Shown in pieces: positions 38,693-47,170 of a stretch of DNA of 64,000 nucleotides. Location: the NCBI RefSeq assembly GCF_000949385.2, contig NZ_JYKO02000001.1, positions 4,519,840 through 4,583,839 on the forward strand, given 5' to 3'. A model generated the notes under the pieces. That model worked only from the letters and a program-made list of their open reading frames with translations, had not been told where the DNA came from and made no database searches. The stretch's first letter is position 1. Each line of letters begins with the position of its first letter. This DNA is from Pseudomonas sp. LFM046 (GTDB taxonomy: Bacteria > Pseudomonadota > Gammaproteobacteria > Pseudomonadales > Pseudomonadaceae). Position numbers and translations under genes: made by a program.

Positions 38693-39964
38693 ATGCTCAA
38701 GCGTAACTGGCGACACCTGCTGCTGATCCTGATCGTCCTGCTGGTGGGTGCGCTCCTGCTGCTCTGGAGCCGCCCCACGCCCCAGGCAAAGCTGGAGCAC
38801 CTGAAGGCCGCCGACGGCAGCCCCATGACCCTGGCCAACCCCGCTGGCGCCGTGCAACACCGGGCCCTGCTGATGGCCAGCGGCGATCAGCGCCTGACCG
38901 ATGCCGACCTGCTGGTCCTGGCCCGCAGCAGCAATGCCCGGCTGCTGCAGCTGGACCTGCCGGCCAAGGACTGCGCAGCCCAGCAACAGCGCCTGCAACA
39001 GGCCCGGGAAACCCTTGGCGGCGAACCCACGCTGGTGGCCGGCATCGGCCCGGCCGCCACCTTTGCCTGGCGCTGGCTGGCCGGCCAGGGCGACGACAAC
39101 GCCCAGGCCCTGTCCATCGACTTCAGCCTGGACAGCCCGGACTGCCCCGCCCCACTCCCGCAAAAAGCCCCCCACGGCCATTGGCTGGCCGCCTGGAATG
39201 ACAACCCGGACGACCCCAGTGCCGCCTTCGCCCGCAACCAGGACAACGCCGAGACCCTGATCAGCGACTACGACACCAGCCTGGTCCAGTTGCTGCAGCA
39301 GCGCCTGGCCGGTCTGCTCCAGGGCCAGGGCGATCCTCTGCCCGTGGTGGAAGTGCCCGCCGATCAGCACGTCGATACCGTCACCCTGTTCTATTCCGGC
39401 GACGGCGGCTGGCGCGACCTGGACCGCGCCGTGGCCGACGAGATGGCCAAGCGAGACTATCCGGTGGTGGGCATCGACGCCCTGCGCTACTTCTGGCAGC
39501 ACAAGAGCCCGGAACAGGGCGCCGCCGACCTCAGCCGGTTGATGAAGGACTACCGCGAGAAATGGGGTGCCAAGCGCTTCGTGCTGGCGGGCTACTCCTT
39601 TGGCGCCGACGTCTTGCCGGCCTTCTACAACCGCCTGCCCCAGGCCGACCAACAGCAGGTGGACGCCATCATCCTGCTGGCCCTGGCCCGCAGCGGCAGC
39701 TTCGAGATCGAGGTGCAGGGCTGGCTCGGCAAGGCCGGCCAGGAAGCCGCCACCGGTCCGGAACTGGCGAAACTGCCGGCAGCCAAGGTGCTCTGCGTAT
39801 TTGGCAAGGACGAGGCGGACGAAAGCGGCTGCACCCAGGCCGGCGCCGTCGGAGAAAACCTGGAATTGCCCGGCGGGCACCATTACGACGAGAACTACCC
39901 GGCATTGGCGGAGAAACTGCTGAAAGCGGTGGAGAAACGTCAGAGTAGCCCGACAGAAACCTGA
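38693..39964 (+). CDS. AcvB/VirJ family hydrolase (aminoacyl-phosphatidylglycerol hydrolase)
   Basis: A 423-residue protein with an N-terminal hydrophobic anchor (LLLILIVLLVGALLLLW), so the alpha/beta hydrolase is placed in the periplasm. Visible elements are VTLFYSGDGGWRDLDRAVAD, the nucleophile elbow LAGYSFGADVLPAFY (G-Y-S-F-G), and a late His in LPGGHHYDENYPAL. Homologues (PA0919, AcvB, VirJ) hydrolyse aminoacylated phosphatidylglycerol, reversing MprF. ATG 38693 is used; GTG 38687 is possible but has no better Shine-Dalgarno. Confidence 0.9.
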   Translation: MLKRNWRHLLLILIVLLVGALLLLWSRPTPQAKLEHLKAADGSPMTLANPAGAVQHRALLMASGDQRLTDADLLVLARSSNARLLQLDLPAKDCAAQQQRLQQARETLGGEPTLVAGIGPAATFAWRWLAGQGDDNAQALSIDFSLDSPDCPAPLPQKAPHGHWLAAWNDNPDDPSAAFARNQDNAETLISDYDTSLVQLLQQRLAGLLQGQGDPLPVVEVPADQHVDTVTLFYSGDGGWRDLDRAVADEMAKRDYPVVGIDALRYFWQHKSPEQGAADLSRLMKDYREKWGAKRFVLAGYSFGADVLPAFYNRLPQADQQQVDAIILLALARSGSFEIEVQGWLGKAGQEAATGPELAKLPAAKVLCVFGKDEADESGCTQAGAVGENLELPGGHHYDENYPALAEKLLKAVEKRQSSPTET

Positions 39965-40041
39965 TCCAGATTCAGATTCACTTAAGAAACTGCGGTTATC
40001 CTGCCCACCGTTTCGCCTGAAGACGAGAAAGAGGAACCGTG

Positions 40042-40590
40042 ATGAGTCTCAAGAACGCGCCTTCCCGCTATGGGAACCTGTCCATCGCCCTGCACTGGCT
40101 GATGTTGATCCTGATCGCAGCCGTGTACGCCTGCATTGAACTCAAGGGCAATTTCCCCAAGGGCAGCGAAACCCGCGACCTGCTCAAGGAATGGCACTTC
40201 ATGCTCGGGCTTGCGGTGTTTTTCCTGGTCGGTCTGCGCGTGATCGGCCGGATGATTTCCCCTACCCCGGCCATCAAGCCGGAGCCCGCCGGTTGGCAGA
40301 ACGCCCTGGCGAAGCTGATGCACCTGGGCCTCTACGCCCTGATGATCGGCGCGCCCCTGGCCGGCTGGCTGATCCTCAGCGCCGCCGGCAAGCCCATCCC
40401 CTTCTTCGGCATGGAGCTGCCAGCGCTGATCGGTCCGAACAAGGAACTGGCCGGCGACATCAAGGAACTTCACGAACTGGCAGGCACCGCCGGCTACTGG
40501 CTGATCGGCCTGCACGCCGTGGCCGCACTGTTCCATCATTACGTCGTGCGGGATAACACCCTCGTGCGGATGATGCCGGGGCGCGGCTGA
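40042..40590 (+). CDS. Cytochrome b561
   Basis: A 182-residue four-helix inner membrane protein binding two b hemes. Candidate axial histidines lie in GNLSIALHWLMLILIA, KEWHFMLGLAVFFLVGLRVIG, and the final helix YWLIGLHAVAALFHHYVVRD. Members shuttle electrons from ubiquinol to other acceptors, for example superoxide in CybB. ATG 40042 follows GAGGAACC. It follows the hydrolase by 77 nt and converges on kup. Confidence 0.93.
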   Translation: MSLKNAPSRYGNLSIALHWLMLILIAAVYACIELKGNFPKGSETRDLLKEWHFMLGLAVFFLVGLRVIGRMISPTPAIKPEPAGWQNALAKLMHLGLYALMIGAPLAGWLILSAAGKPIPFFGMELPALIGPNKELAGDIKELHELAGTAGYWLIGLHAVAALFHHYVVRDNTLVRMMPGRG

Positions 40591-40602
40591 GTTCCCCTGC
40601 AG

Positions 40603-40624
40603 CCCTCTCCCTTCAGGGAGAGGG
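40603..40624. terminator. Hairpin between convergent b561 and kup genes
   Basis: CCCTCTCCC-TTCA-GGGAGAGGG: a 9-bp stem with no T-run, the wording of a common Pseudomonas intergenic hairpin. It may end both transcripts or belong to a repeat family. Confidence 0.5.
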
Positions 40625-40634
40625 CAACACCCTC

Positions 40635-42539
40635 TCAAATCTCCACCTGCGTCCCCAGCTCGATCACCCGGTTCAGCGGCAGGTTGAAAAACTTCAAGTT
40701 GCTATTGGCGTTCTTCAACAGGAAGGCAAACAGCGCCTCGCGCCAACGCGCCATGCCGATGCGCTTGGTGGGGATCACCGTCTCGCGGCTGAGGAAGTAA
40801 GTCGTGCGCATCGGGCTGAAGTCCAGCTCGTTGAGGTGGCAGAGCTTCAGCGCCGCCGGCACGTCCGGCTCTTCGATGAAACCGAAGTGCAGGATCACCC
40901 GGAAGAAGCCGTCTCCATACGAATCCACCTCGAAGCGCCGCTCCGCCGGGACCCGTGGCGTGTCCTCGCTCGCCACCGTCAGCAGCACCACCTGATCGTG
41001 CAGCACCTGGTTATGCAGCAGGTTGTGCAGCAACGCGTGGGGCACCGCGTCCGGCCGTGCAGTAAGGAACACTGCCGTGCCCTGCACCCGGATCGGCGGC
41101 TGGGAGCGGATGCTGCTGATGAACAGCGGCAACGGCAGCGCAGTTTCATCCAGGCGATCCACAACGATCTGCTTGCCGCGCTTCCAGGTGGTCATCAGGG
41201 TGAACAGCGCCGCACCGGCGATCACCGGGAAAGCACCGCCCTGGACTATCTTCGGCACGTTGGCGGCAAAGAACAGGCTGTCGACGAAGAGGAAGCCCAG
41301 CAGCACCGGCAAGGCCAGCCACCAGGGGGTTTTCCACAGCAGCAGCATCACCACCGCAACCAGCAGGGTGGTGATCAGCATGGTGCCGGTCACCGCCACA
41401 CCGTAGGCCGAGGCCAGGGCACCGGACGACTCGAAGCCCAGCACCAGCAGCACCACGCCCACCATCAGCGCCCAGTTCACGGCGGAGATGTAGATCTGTC
41501 CCTGCTCTTGCTGGGAGGTGTGTTGCACGAACATCCGCGGGATGTAGCCCAGCTGCATGGCTTGGCGGGTCAGGGAGAAGGCCCCGGAAATCACCGCCTG
41601 GGAGGCGATCACCGTGGCCAGGGTGGAGAGCAGCACCATCGGCAGCAGTGCCCAGCCCGGCGCCAGCAGGTAGAAGGGATTTCGTGCAGCGGAGGCATCC
41701 GAAAGGATCGCGGCCCCCTGACCGAAGTAGTTCAGCACCAGGCCCGGCAGTACCAGGAAGAACCAGGCGCGGGCGATGGGCTTGCGGCCGAAGTGGCCCA
41801 TATCGGCGTACAGGGCCTCGGCGCCGGTCAAGGCCAGTACCACGGCGCCGAGGATGGCCACGCCGACGCCCGGGTGGGTGATGAAGAAATGCACGCACCA
41901 CCAGGGGTTGACGGCCTTCAGCACTTCCGGCTGCTGGACGATGCCGTAGAGACCCAAGGCGCCCAGCACACTGAACCAGAGCACCATGATGGGGCCGAAG
42001 AGAATGCCGATGCGTGCGGTGCCGTGTTTCTGGATCAGGAACAGCCCGACCAGCACGATCAGTGACAGTGGCACCACCCAGTGGCCGATGCCCTCGAACG
42101 CCAGGTCCAGACCCTCGATGGCAGAGAGCACCGAAATCGCCGGGGTGATCATGCTGTCGCCGTAGAACAGCGCCGTACCGAACAGGCCCAGCAGCAGCAC
42201 CGCCACCTTCAGCCGCGGACGCGATCTGGCCGCCCGCTGCGCCAGCGCCGTCAGGGCCATGGCGCCACCTTCGCCGTCGTTGTCGGCGCGCAGCACGAAC
42301 AGCATGTACTTGATCGACACCACCCAGACCAGCGACCAGAAGATCAGCGACAGCACGCCGAGAACCCCGTCGTGGTTGACCTGAACCCCGTACTGGGCGG
42401 AGAAGACCTCCTTCAGGGTGTACAACGGGCTGGTGCCGATATCGCCGTAGACCACGCCCGCAGCGGCCACCAGCATGCCGAGGCCGGAAGCCGTATGTCC
42501 TTCATGCTGCTCGGCGGATTGGGTGACGCTATCGCTCAT
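40635..42539 (-). CDS. kup: Potassium transport system protein Kup
   Basis: A 634-residue low-affinity K+/H+ symporter. About 12 membrane segments fill residues 15-440, with conserved [19 protein letters not shown] (first helix), [18 protein letters not shown] and [22 protein letters not shown]-terminal cytoplasmic domain ([20 protein letters not shown] onward) follows. No regulatory RNA was recognised upstream. Confidence 0.96.
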   Translation of the reverse strand: MSDSVTQSAEQHEGHTASGLGMLVAAAGVVYGDIGTSPLYTLKEVFSAQYGVQVNHDGVLGVLSLIFWSLVWVVSIKYMLFVLRADNDGEGGAMALTALAQRAARSRPRLKVAVLLLGLFGTALFYGDSMITPAISVLSAIEGLDLAFEGIGHWVVPLSLIVLVGLFLIQKHGTARIGILFGPIMVLWFSVLGALGLYGIVQQPEVLKAVNPWWCVHFFITHPGVGVAILGAVVLALTGAEALYADMGHFGRKPIARAWFFLVLPGLVLNYFGQGAAILSDASAARNPFYLLAPGWALLPMVLLSTLATVIASQAVISGAFSLTRQAMQLGYIPRMFVQHTSQQEQGQIYISAVNWALMVGVVLLVLGFESSGALASAYGVAVTGTMLITTLLVAVVMLLLWKTPWWLALPVLLGFLFVDSLFFAANVPKIVQGGAFPVIAGAALFTLMTTWKRGKQIVVDRLDETALPLPLFISSIRSQPPIRVQGTAVFLTARPDAVPHALLHNLLHNQVLHDQVVLLTVASEDTPRVPAERRFEVDSYGDGFFRVILHFGFIEEPDVPAALKLCHLNELDFSPMRTTYFLSRETVIPTKRIGMARWREALFAFLLKNANSNLKFFNLPLNRVIELGTQVEI

Positions 42540-42747
42540 CTGGACCTTCCTGTGGATGACGGTTGGCAGGCATCGTCCGAAACGCCCGTCCGGCCAGCAA
42601 GGGCGCCCCGCCCATCCTAGGCCAGTTCCTACATCCTAGACGGAGAAACACTTCAGATGAGGGTGGAAATGGCTGACGCCTGCCGCTAGAATTGCGCACT
42701 TTTTGATCAGAGGCGCCCTCCCGAGCGCCCATTGAGGTTAGCCGCAC

Positions 42748-44070
42748 ATGTCCACCGCCACCCCCAAAGTCGGATTCGTCAGCCTGGGTTGCCCGAAGGC
42801 CACCGTCGACTCCGAACGCATCCTCACCCAGCTGCGCATGGAAGGTTACGAAATCGTACCGACCTACCAGGACGCAGACGTGGTGGTGGTCAACACCTGT
42901 GGCTTTATCGACAGCGCCAAGGCCGAATCCCTGGACGCCATTGGCGAGGCCATCGCCGAGAACGGCAAGGTGATCGTCACTGGCTGCATGGGCGTGTCCG
43001 AAGACAGCATCCGTGATGTGCACCCAAGCGTGCTGGCCGTGACCGGCCCGCAGCAGTACGAGCAGGTGGTCAACGCCGTGCACGAAGTGGTGCCGCCGAA
43101 GGCCGACCACGATCCCTTCATCGACCTGGTACCGCCCCAGGGCGTCAAGCTGACCCCGCGTCACTACGCCTACCTGAAGATTTCCGAAGGCTGCAACCAC
43201 AGCTGCAGCTTCTGCATCATCCCGTCCATGCGCGGCAAGCTGGTCAGCCGCCCGGTGGGTGACGTGCTCTCCGAGGCCGAGCGCCTGGTCAAGGCTGGCG
43301 TGAAGGAGCTGCTGGTGATCTCCCAGGACACCAGCGCCTACGGCGTCGACCTCAAGTACAAGCTCGACTTCTGGAACGGCCAGCCGGTCAAGACCCGCAT
43401 GCTGGAGCTGTGCGAAGCCCTCTCCGCCATGGGCGTGTGGGTTCGCCTGCACTACGTCTATCCCTACCCGAACGTGGATGACGTGATCCCGCTGATGGCC
43501 GAAGGCAAGCTGCTGCCCTACCTGGATATCCCCTTCCAGCACGCCAGCCCGAAGGTGCTCAAGGCCATGAAGCGTCCTGCCTTCGAGGACAAGACCCTGG
43601 CCCGCATCAAGAAGTGGCGCGAGATCTGCCCGGATCTGACCATCCGCTCCACCTTCATCGTCGGCTTCCCCGGCGAGACCGAAGAAGACTTCCAGTACCT
43701 GCTGGACTGGCTGACCGAGGCTCAACTGGACCGCGTCGGCTGCTTCCAGTACTCCCCCGTGGACGGCGCCCCGGCCAACGACCTCGGCCTGGAGCCGGTG
43801 CCGGACGACGTGAAACAGGACCGCTGGGAGCGCTTCATGGCGCACCAACAGGCCATCTCCACCGCCCGCCTGCAGCTGAAGATCGGCCGCGAAATGGACG
43901 TGCTGATCGACGAAGTGGACGACGAAGGCGCCGTGGCTCGCTCCTGGGCGGACGCACCGGAAATCGACGGCAGCGTGTTCATCGAGTCCACCAGCGTGAA
44001 GCCGGGCGACAAGGTGCGCGTGCGCATCGTGGATGCCGATGAGTACGACATGTGGGCCGAGCTGGTCTGA
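42748..44070 (+). CDS. rimO: Ribosomal protein uS12 methylthiotransferase RimO
   Basis: A 440-residue radical SAM enzyme that methylthiolates the conserved Asp of ribosomal protein S12. The N-terminal UPF0004 domain carries the first cluster cysteines ([31 protein letters not shown]). The radical SAM motif is C-x3-C-x2-C in [17 protein letters not shown], and a C-terminal TRAM domain follows ([17 protein letters not shown]). Length is standard. It ends at a strong terminator. Confidence 0.97.
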   Translation: MSTATPKVGFVSLGCPKATVDSERILTQLRMEGYEIVPTYQDADVVVVNTCGFIDSAKAESLDAIGEAIAENGKVIVTGCMGVSEDSIRDVHPSVLAVTGPQQYEQVVNAVHEVVPPKADHDPFIDLVPPQGVKLTPRHYAYLKISEGCNHSCSFCIIPSMRGKLVSRPVGDVLSEAERLVKAGVKELLVISQDTSAYGVDLKYKLDFWNGQPVKTRMLELCEALSAMGVWVRLHYVYPYPNVDDVIPLMAEGKLLPYLDIPFQHASPKVLKAMKRPAFEDKTLARIKKWREICPDLTIRSTFIVGFPGETEEDFQYLLDWLTEAQLDRVGCFQYSPVDGAPANDLGLEPVPDDVKQDRWERFMAHQQAISTARLQLKIGREMDVLIDEVDDEGAVARSWADAPEIDGSVFIESTSVKPGDKVRVRIVDADEYDMWAELV

Positions 44071-44087
44071 GTCGATAGCTGAATGGA

Positions 44088-44119
44088 AGAGCCCCGCCGA
44101 TACGGGGCTTTTTCTTTTT
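44088..44119 (+). terminator. Rho-independent terminator behind rimO
   Basis: AGAGCCCCGCCGATACGGGGCTTTTTCTTTTT: a 7-bp GC stem with a long T-run, 17 nt after the rimO stop. Confidence 0.88.
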
Positions 44120-44233
44120 GTCCACAAGGCCCTGTCAGCTTAACCAGGGCGCAACAGGAGGGGCGGCGACTCCCCCCGCGCAGCGTCGTAGGATGTGCTG
44201 GAGCGCAGCGATACTCATCGACGGAGCCTGCCC

Positions 44234-44584
44234 ATGCTCAAGGTCTTCTACGACGGCGCCTGCCCCCGCTGCATCGCCGATCGCCGCTGGTACGAATCGC
44301 TCCCCCGCGCCGGCGAGGGCGTCGAATGGGTCGACATCACCGGCCGCGACGAAGAACTGCTCGCCCTCGGCATCGATCCTTACCTCGCACTCACCGAACT
44401 CCACGTTCAGGACGAATCCGGCCACATTCACCGCGAGCTGGACGCGTACATCCTCCTGCTCGCCCGGGTCCCCCGGCTGGCGTTCGTGGCCCGGCTGATC
44501 GCCCTGCCGCTGATCAAGCCACTCCTGTCACGCGCATACCGCCACTGGGTAATTCGCCGCCTGCAGCGGGACGGCAGGCTCTAG
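44234..44584 (+). CDS. DUF393 family thiol-disulfide-type protein
   Basis: A 116-residue protein with the DUF393 start LKVFYDGACPRCIADRRWYE, whose CPRC pair resembles a thioredoxin-fold redox site. It continues with WVDITGRDEELLALGIDP and an Arg-rich C-terminus. Proteins of this family are called YuxK-like; their substrates are unknown. ATG 44234 follows GGAGCCTGCCC. The upstream 160 nt contain a partial dispersed-repeat phrase (CGTAGGATG... near 44189). Confidence 0.85.
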   Translation: MLKVFYDGACPRCIADRRWYESLPRAGEGVEWVDITGRDEELLALGIDPYLALTELHVQDESGHIHRELDAYILLLARVPRLAFVARLIALPLIKPLLSRAYRHWVIRRLQRDGRL

Positions 44585-44633
44585 AGGCAGCGTCTAGACT
44601 CGCTCCATCCAAGGCCCAAGCGGAACGACGACA

Positions 44634-45275
44634 ATGACTAGCGAGAACCGCCAGGTAACCCTCTACCACTGCCCCTACACCCGCTCCACCGGCGCGCTGA
44701 CCCTGCTGGAAGAACTGGGTGTCGAATACAACCTCCACGTGATGAACATGAAGCTCGGCGAGCAGCGAAAGCCGGAATTCCTCGCCATCAACCCCATGGG
44801 CAAGGTGCCCACCCTCACCCACGGCGATGCGGTGGTCACCGAGCAGGTGTCGGTCTACCTCTACCTCGCCGATCTCTACCCTGAAGCCAAGCTGGCGCCG
44901 CCCCTGGGCAACCCGCTGCGCGGCCCCTACCTGCGCTGGATGGTGTTCTACGGTTCCTGCTTCGAGCCGGCGGTGGTGGACCGGGTGCAGAAGCGTGAGC
45001 CGATCCCCGAGCAGCGCTCGCCCTACGGCGACTTCGACAGCGTGATGAACGCCCTGGTCAGCCAACTGAAGCAGGGGCCCTGGATGCTCGGCGAACAGTT
45101 CACCGCCGCTGATGTGCTCTGGGGTAGCGCGCTGAACTGGACCACCCAATTCGGGCTGATCCCGGAGGTGCCGGTGATTCGAGACTATGTCGGCCGCTTC
45201 ATTGCCCGCCCCTCGTATCAGCGCGCCCTGGCCAAGGACGCCGAACTGGCCGCCGCCCAGGCCGCCACGGCCTGA
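44634..45275 (+). CDS. Glutathione S-transferase family protein
   Basis: A 213-residue cytosolic protein. The N-terminal thioredoxin-like domain has LYHCPYTRSTGALTLLEEL, the cis-Pro/glutathione segment NPMGKVPTLTHGDAVVTEQ (V-P then T-E-Q) and LYLADLYPEA. A helical C-terminal domain with GPWMLGEQFTAADVLWGSAL follows. Members conjugate or otherwise use glutathione. The natural substrate is unknown. Confidence 0.92.
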   Translation: MTSENRQVTLYHCPYTRSTGALTLLEELGVEYNLHVMNMKLGEQRKPEFLAINPMGKVPTLTHGDAVVTEQVSVYLYLADLYPEAKLAPPLGNPLRGPYLRWMVFYGSCFEPAVVDRVQKREPIPEQRSPYGDFDSVMNALVSQLKQGPWMLGEQFTAADVLWGSALNWTTQFGLIPEVPVIRDYVGRFIARPSYQRALAKDAELAAAQAATA

Positions 45276-45298
45276 CAATGTCGCCCCCCCCGGCATCT

Positions 45299-45323
45299 CC
45301 CGCCCCGGCCAGGCCGGGGCGGG
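45299..45323 (+). terminator. GC-rich hairpin after the glutathione transferase gene
   Basis: CCCGCCCCGGCC/GGCCGGGGCGGG is a perfect inverted repeat, 24 nt past the stop. It lacks a T-run, so terminator function is tentative. Confidence 0.45.
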
Positions 45324-45399
45324 TTCCACCCGTAACACGTCGCTTGCGTGGTGCTGGGGCCGGCGCTAGGGTAGCCGCGCTATCCAACGGAACTCGTCC

Positions 45400-45585
45400 A
45401 TGCGCCTCGCCCTCCTCACACTCCTGCTCACCCTTGCCGCTCCGGTCTTCGCCGCGCCAGCGCCCTTCTTCATCTGGCAGAGCAAGCTGGATGGCGGGCT
45501 GACGTGCGCCCAGACCAGCCCCGGCGACGGTTGGCTGCGCCTGGGCGGGCCGTTCCGTGATGCCGGCTGCCGCGTGCCCTACTGA
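45400..45585 (+). CDS. Small exported protein (61 aa)
   Basis: Signal peptide MRLALLTLLLTLAAPVFA, cleaved before or after AAPA, leaving about 42 residues with two cysteines (GLTCAQTSPG and DAGCRVPY) and several aromatics. A single disulfide is likely in the periplasm or outside. No family recognised. The trmO ATG begins 1 nt after its stop, so the two are probably co-translated. Confidence 0.75.
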   Translation: MRLALLTLLLTLAAPVFAAPAPFFIWQSKLDGGLTCAQTSPGDGWLRLGGPFRDAGCRVPY

Positions 45586-45586
45586 T

Positions 45587-46279
45587 ATGCAGCACAGCGT
45601 CTCCCCCGTCGGTTACGTCCGTTCCTGCTTCAAGGAAAAGTTCGCTATCCCCCGCCAGCCGCACCTGGCCCCCGCCGCCCGCGGGGTGTTGGAGCTGGTG
45701 CCGCCGTTCGACACCGGGGATGCCGTGGCGGGGCTGGAGCAGGTCAGCCATGTCTGGCTCCTGTTCCTCTTCCACCAGGCCCTGGAGGACAAACCACGCC
45801 TGAAAGTGCGTCCGCCGCGCCTGGGGGGCAACCAGTCCATCGGGGTGTTCGCCAGCCGCTCCACCCACCGGCCCAATGGGATCGGCCAGTCGGTGGTGAA
45901 GCTGGAGAAGGTGGAAGCCGGGCGCCTCTGGCTGTCCGGCATCGACCTGCTGGACGGGACTCCCGTCATCGATATCAAGCCCTACGTGCCCTACGCCGAC
46001 CGCCAGGATGGCGCGCTGAACGCCATCGCCGACGCCGCGCCTGAGTTGATCCCGGTGGAATGGGAGCCGGCCGCGCTGCTCCAGGCCCGCGAGCACGGCC
46101 AGCGCCTGGGCGAACCCCTGGCCGAACTGGTGGAGCAGTGCCTGGCCCAGGATCCGCGTCCGGCCTACCAGAAGCCCGAGCCCGAGCGCCGCTACGGCGC
46201 CCGCCTGTGGGATGTGGATGTGCGCTGGCATTACCCCGAGCCGGGGCGGATTCGCGTGCTGGAAATCGCGCGGGGCTAA
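45587..46279 (+). CDS. trmO: tRNA (adenine(37)-N6)-methyltransferase TrmO
   Basis: A 230-residue protein of the TsaA/VirR-like family that methylates N6-threonylcarbamoyladenosine at position 37 of tRNA-Thr using SAM. The core blocks are VGYVRSCFKEKFAIPRQPHL, LEQVSHVWLLFLFHQ, GVFASRSTHRPNGIGQSVVK, LLDGTPVIDIKPYVPYAD. ATG 45587 is chosen right after the preceding stop; the reading from 45557 overlaps that gene. Confidence 0.92.
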   Translation: MQHSVSPVGYVRSCFKEKFAIPRQPHLAPAARGVLELVPPFDTGDAVAGLEQVSHVWLLFLFHQALEDKPRLKVRPPRLGGNQSIGVFASRSTHRPNGIGQSVVKLEKVEAGRLWLSGIDLLDGTPVIDIKPYVPYADRQDGALNAIADAAPELIPVEWEPAALLQAREHGQRLGEPLAELVEQCLAQDPRPAYQKPEPERRYGARLWDVDVRWHYPEPGRIRVLEIARG

Positions 46280-46285
46280 GCCTTT

Positions 46286-46325
46286 TGTAGGAGCGAATTC
46301 ATTCGCGAATGAATTCGCTCCTACA
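46286..46325. repeat. Palindromic dispersed repeat, compact form
   Basis: A perfect 40-nt palindrome: TGTAGGAGCGAATTCATTCG at 46286-46305 followed directly by its complement. The arm equals those of the 94-bp element at 31016-31109. It lies between convergent trmO and the ABM gene. Confidence 0.85.
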
Positions 46326-46335
46326 GTCGCAGGGC

Positions 46336-46638
46336 TCAGTGGGCAGCATTCAGCGCCAGTGAATCCGCTTCGATGCAGTCCTGCTGGAGGATCAGCGGCT
46401 CGACCAGTGGCCGACTGGCCAGGAAGTGCGGGGTCTGCATGTGGGCCTCGAAGGCGGCCTCATCGGTGTAGACCTCATAGAGCCAGACCAGATCGGGATC
46501 GCTGCGGTCCTGCAGCACATCGAACACCAGACAACCGGGCTCGTCGCGCACCGAGGCGGCAGCGTTGACGCGCATGGCGTCCATGAAGGCTTCGAGGCTG
46601 CCGGGACGCAGCTGGGTCTTCAGAAGCAGGCAGTACAC
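46336..46638 (-). CDS. Antibiotic biosynthesis monooxygenase (ABM) domain protein
   Basis: A 100-residue single-domain protein of the ABM/YgiN dimeric alpha-beta barrel type. The pattern is YCLLLKTQLRPGSLEAFMDA, DEPGCLVFDVLQDRSDP, VWLYEVYTDEAAFEAHMQTP and FLASRPLVEPL. Relatives act as quinol monooxygenases or heme/aromatic enzymes, and some only bind ligands. The GTG start at 46638 has GGGAGA 6 nt upstream; the longer ATG reading would cross the divergent promoter and VOC gene. Divergent from a VOC protein, with a shared palindrome. Confidence 0.85.
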   Translation of the reverse strand: MYCLLLKTQLRPGSLEAFMDAMRVNAAASVRDEPGCLVFDVLQDRSDPDLVWLYEVYTDEAAFEAHMQTPHFLASRPLVEPLILQQDCIEADSLALNAAH

Positions 46639-46672
46639 GTGATTCTCCCTTTGTCTTATATTCAGAGAAATA

Positions 46673-46682
46673 TTGTATACAA
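46673..46682. promoter_or_regulatory. TTGTATACAA palindrome, candidate operator
   Basis: A perfect 10-nt palindrome lies in the 60-nt gap between the divergent ABM and VOC genes, 35 nt from one start and 16 from the other. TTGT-N2-ACAA resembles operators of FadR/FCD-type GntR regulators (established pattern). No such regulator gene is next to it in this window. Confidence 0.5.
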
Positions 46683-46698
46683 AAGTGGAGTCCCGAAA

Positions 46699-47112
46699 AT
46701 GTCCAGCCGCCCCAGCCGACTCAATGGCCTGCGCCACATCGCCCTCCTCGTGCCCAATCTGGAGGCGTGCGAACGCTTCTACGTGGATGTGCTGGGCATG
46801 GAGGTGCTCAACCGTGCCAACGAGGACCTGGTCTACCTCACCTGCGGCAACGACAACCTGTCCCTCGGCCGCGCCTTCGCCCCCAGCAGCGGCGTGCAGG
46901 CGGTGGATCACTACGGCTTCGTGGTGGACAGCCTGGAAGAGCTGAACGCCTGGTACCAGTACCTCAAGGCCCAGGGCGTGACCATGCTCGACCGCCCCTT
47001 CGCCCATGGCGACGGTGCCCACAGCTTCCATGTGCTGGACCCGGCCGGGAACAAGATCCAGCCCATCTACCACCCGGCCATCTCCGGGCAGCGCTTCAGC
47101 TCCCCGGTGTGA
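46699..47112 (+). CDS. VOC family (glyoxalase/dioxygenase-fold) protein
   Basis: A 137-residue metalloprotein of the vicinal oxygen chelate fold. Possible metal ligands are the His in LRHIALLVPNLEACERFY, H74 area VDHYGFVVDSLEELNAWY, and Glu/Asn positions in HSFHVLDPAGNKIQPIY. Compared with FosA-type or lactoylglutathione lyases it is of usual length, but the substrate cannot be told. ATG 46699 follows GGAG. It ends at a strong terminator. Context: divergent from the ABM monooxygenase, suggesting joint work on an aromatic or reactive small molecule (inference). Confidence 0.88.
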   Translation: MSSRPSRLNGLRHIALLVPNLEACERFYVDVLGMEVLNRANEDLVYLTCGNDNLSLGRAFAPSSGVQAVDHYGFVVDSLEELNAWYQYLKAQGVTMLDRPFAHGDGAHSFHVLDPAGNKIQPIYHPAISGQRFSSPV

Positions 47113-47126
47113 TCCCCCGGAAACGA

Positions 47127-47152
47127 CAAAGCCCGCCAATTGGCGGGCTTTG
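47127..47152. terminator. Bidirectional terminator between the VOC gene and fpr
   Basis: CAAAGCCCGCC-AATT-GGCGGGCTTTG serves both converging genes. The 22-base stem is the same as in the slyX terminator at 344-372. Confidence 0.85.
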
Positions 47153-47170
47153 CATTGAAGCGTGTGGCGC

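Noticed and set aside
42529-44127. A 532-residue minus-strand frame across rimO
   Set aside because: Shadow frame of rimO; no motif and poor composition.
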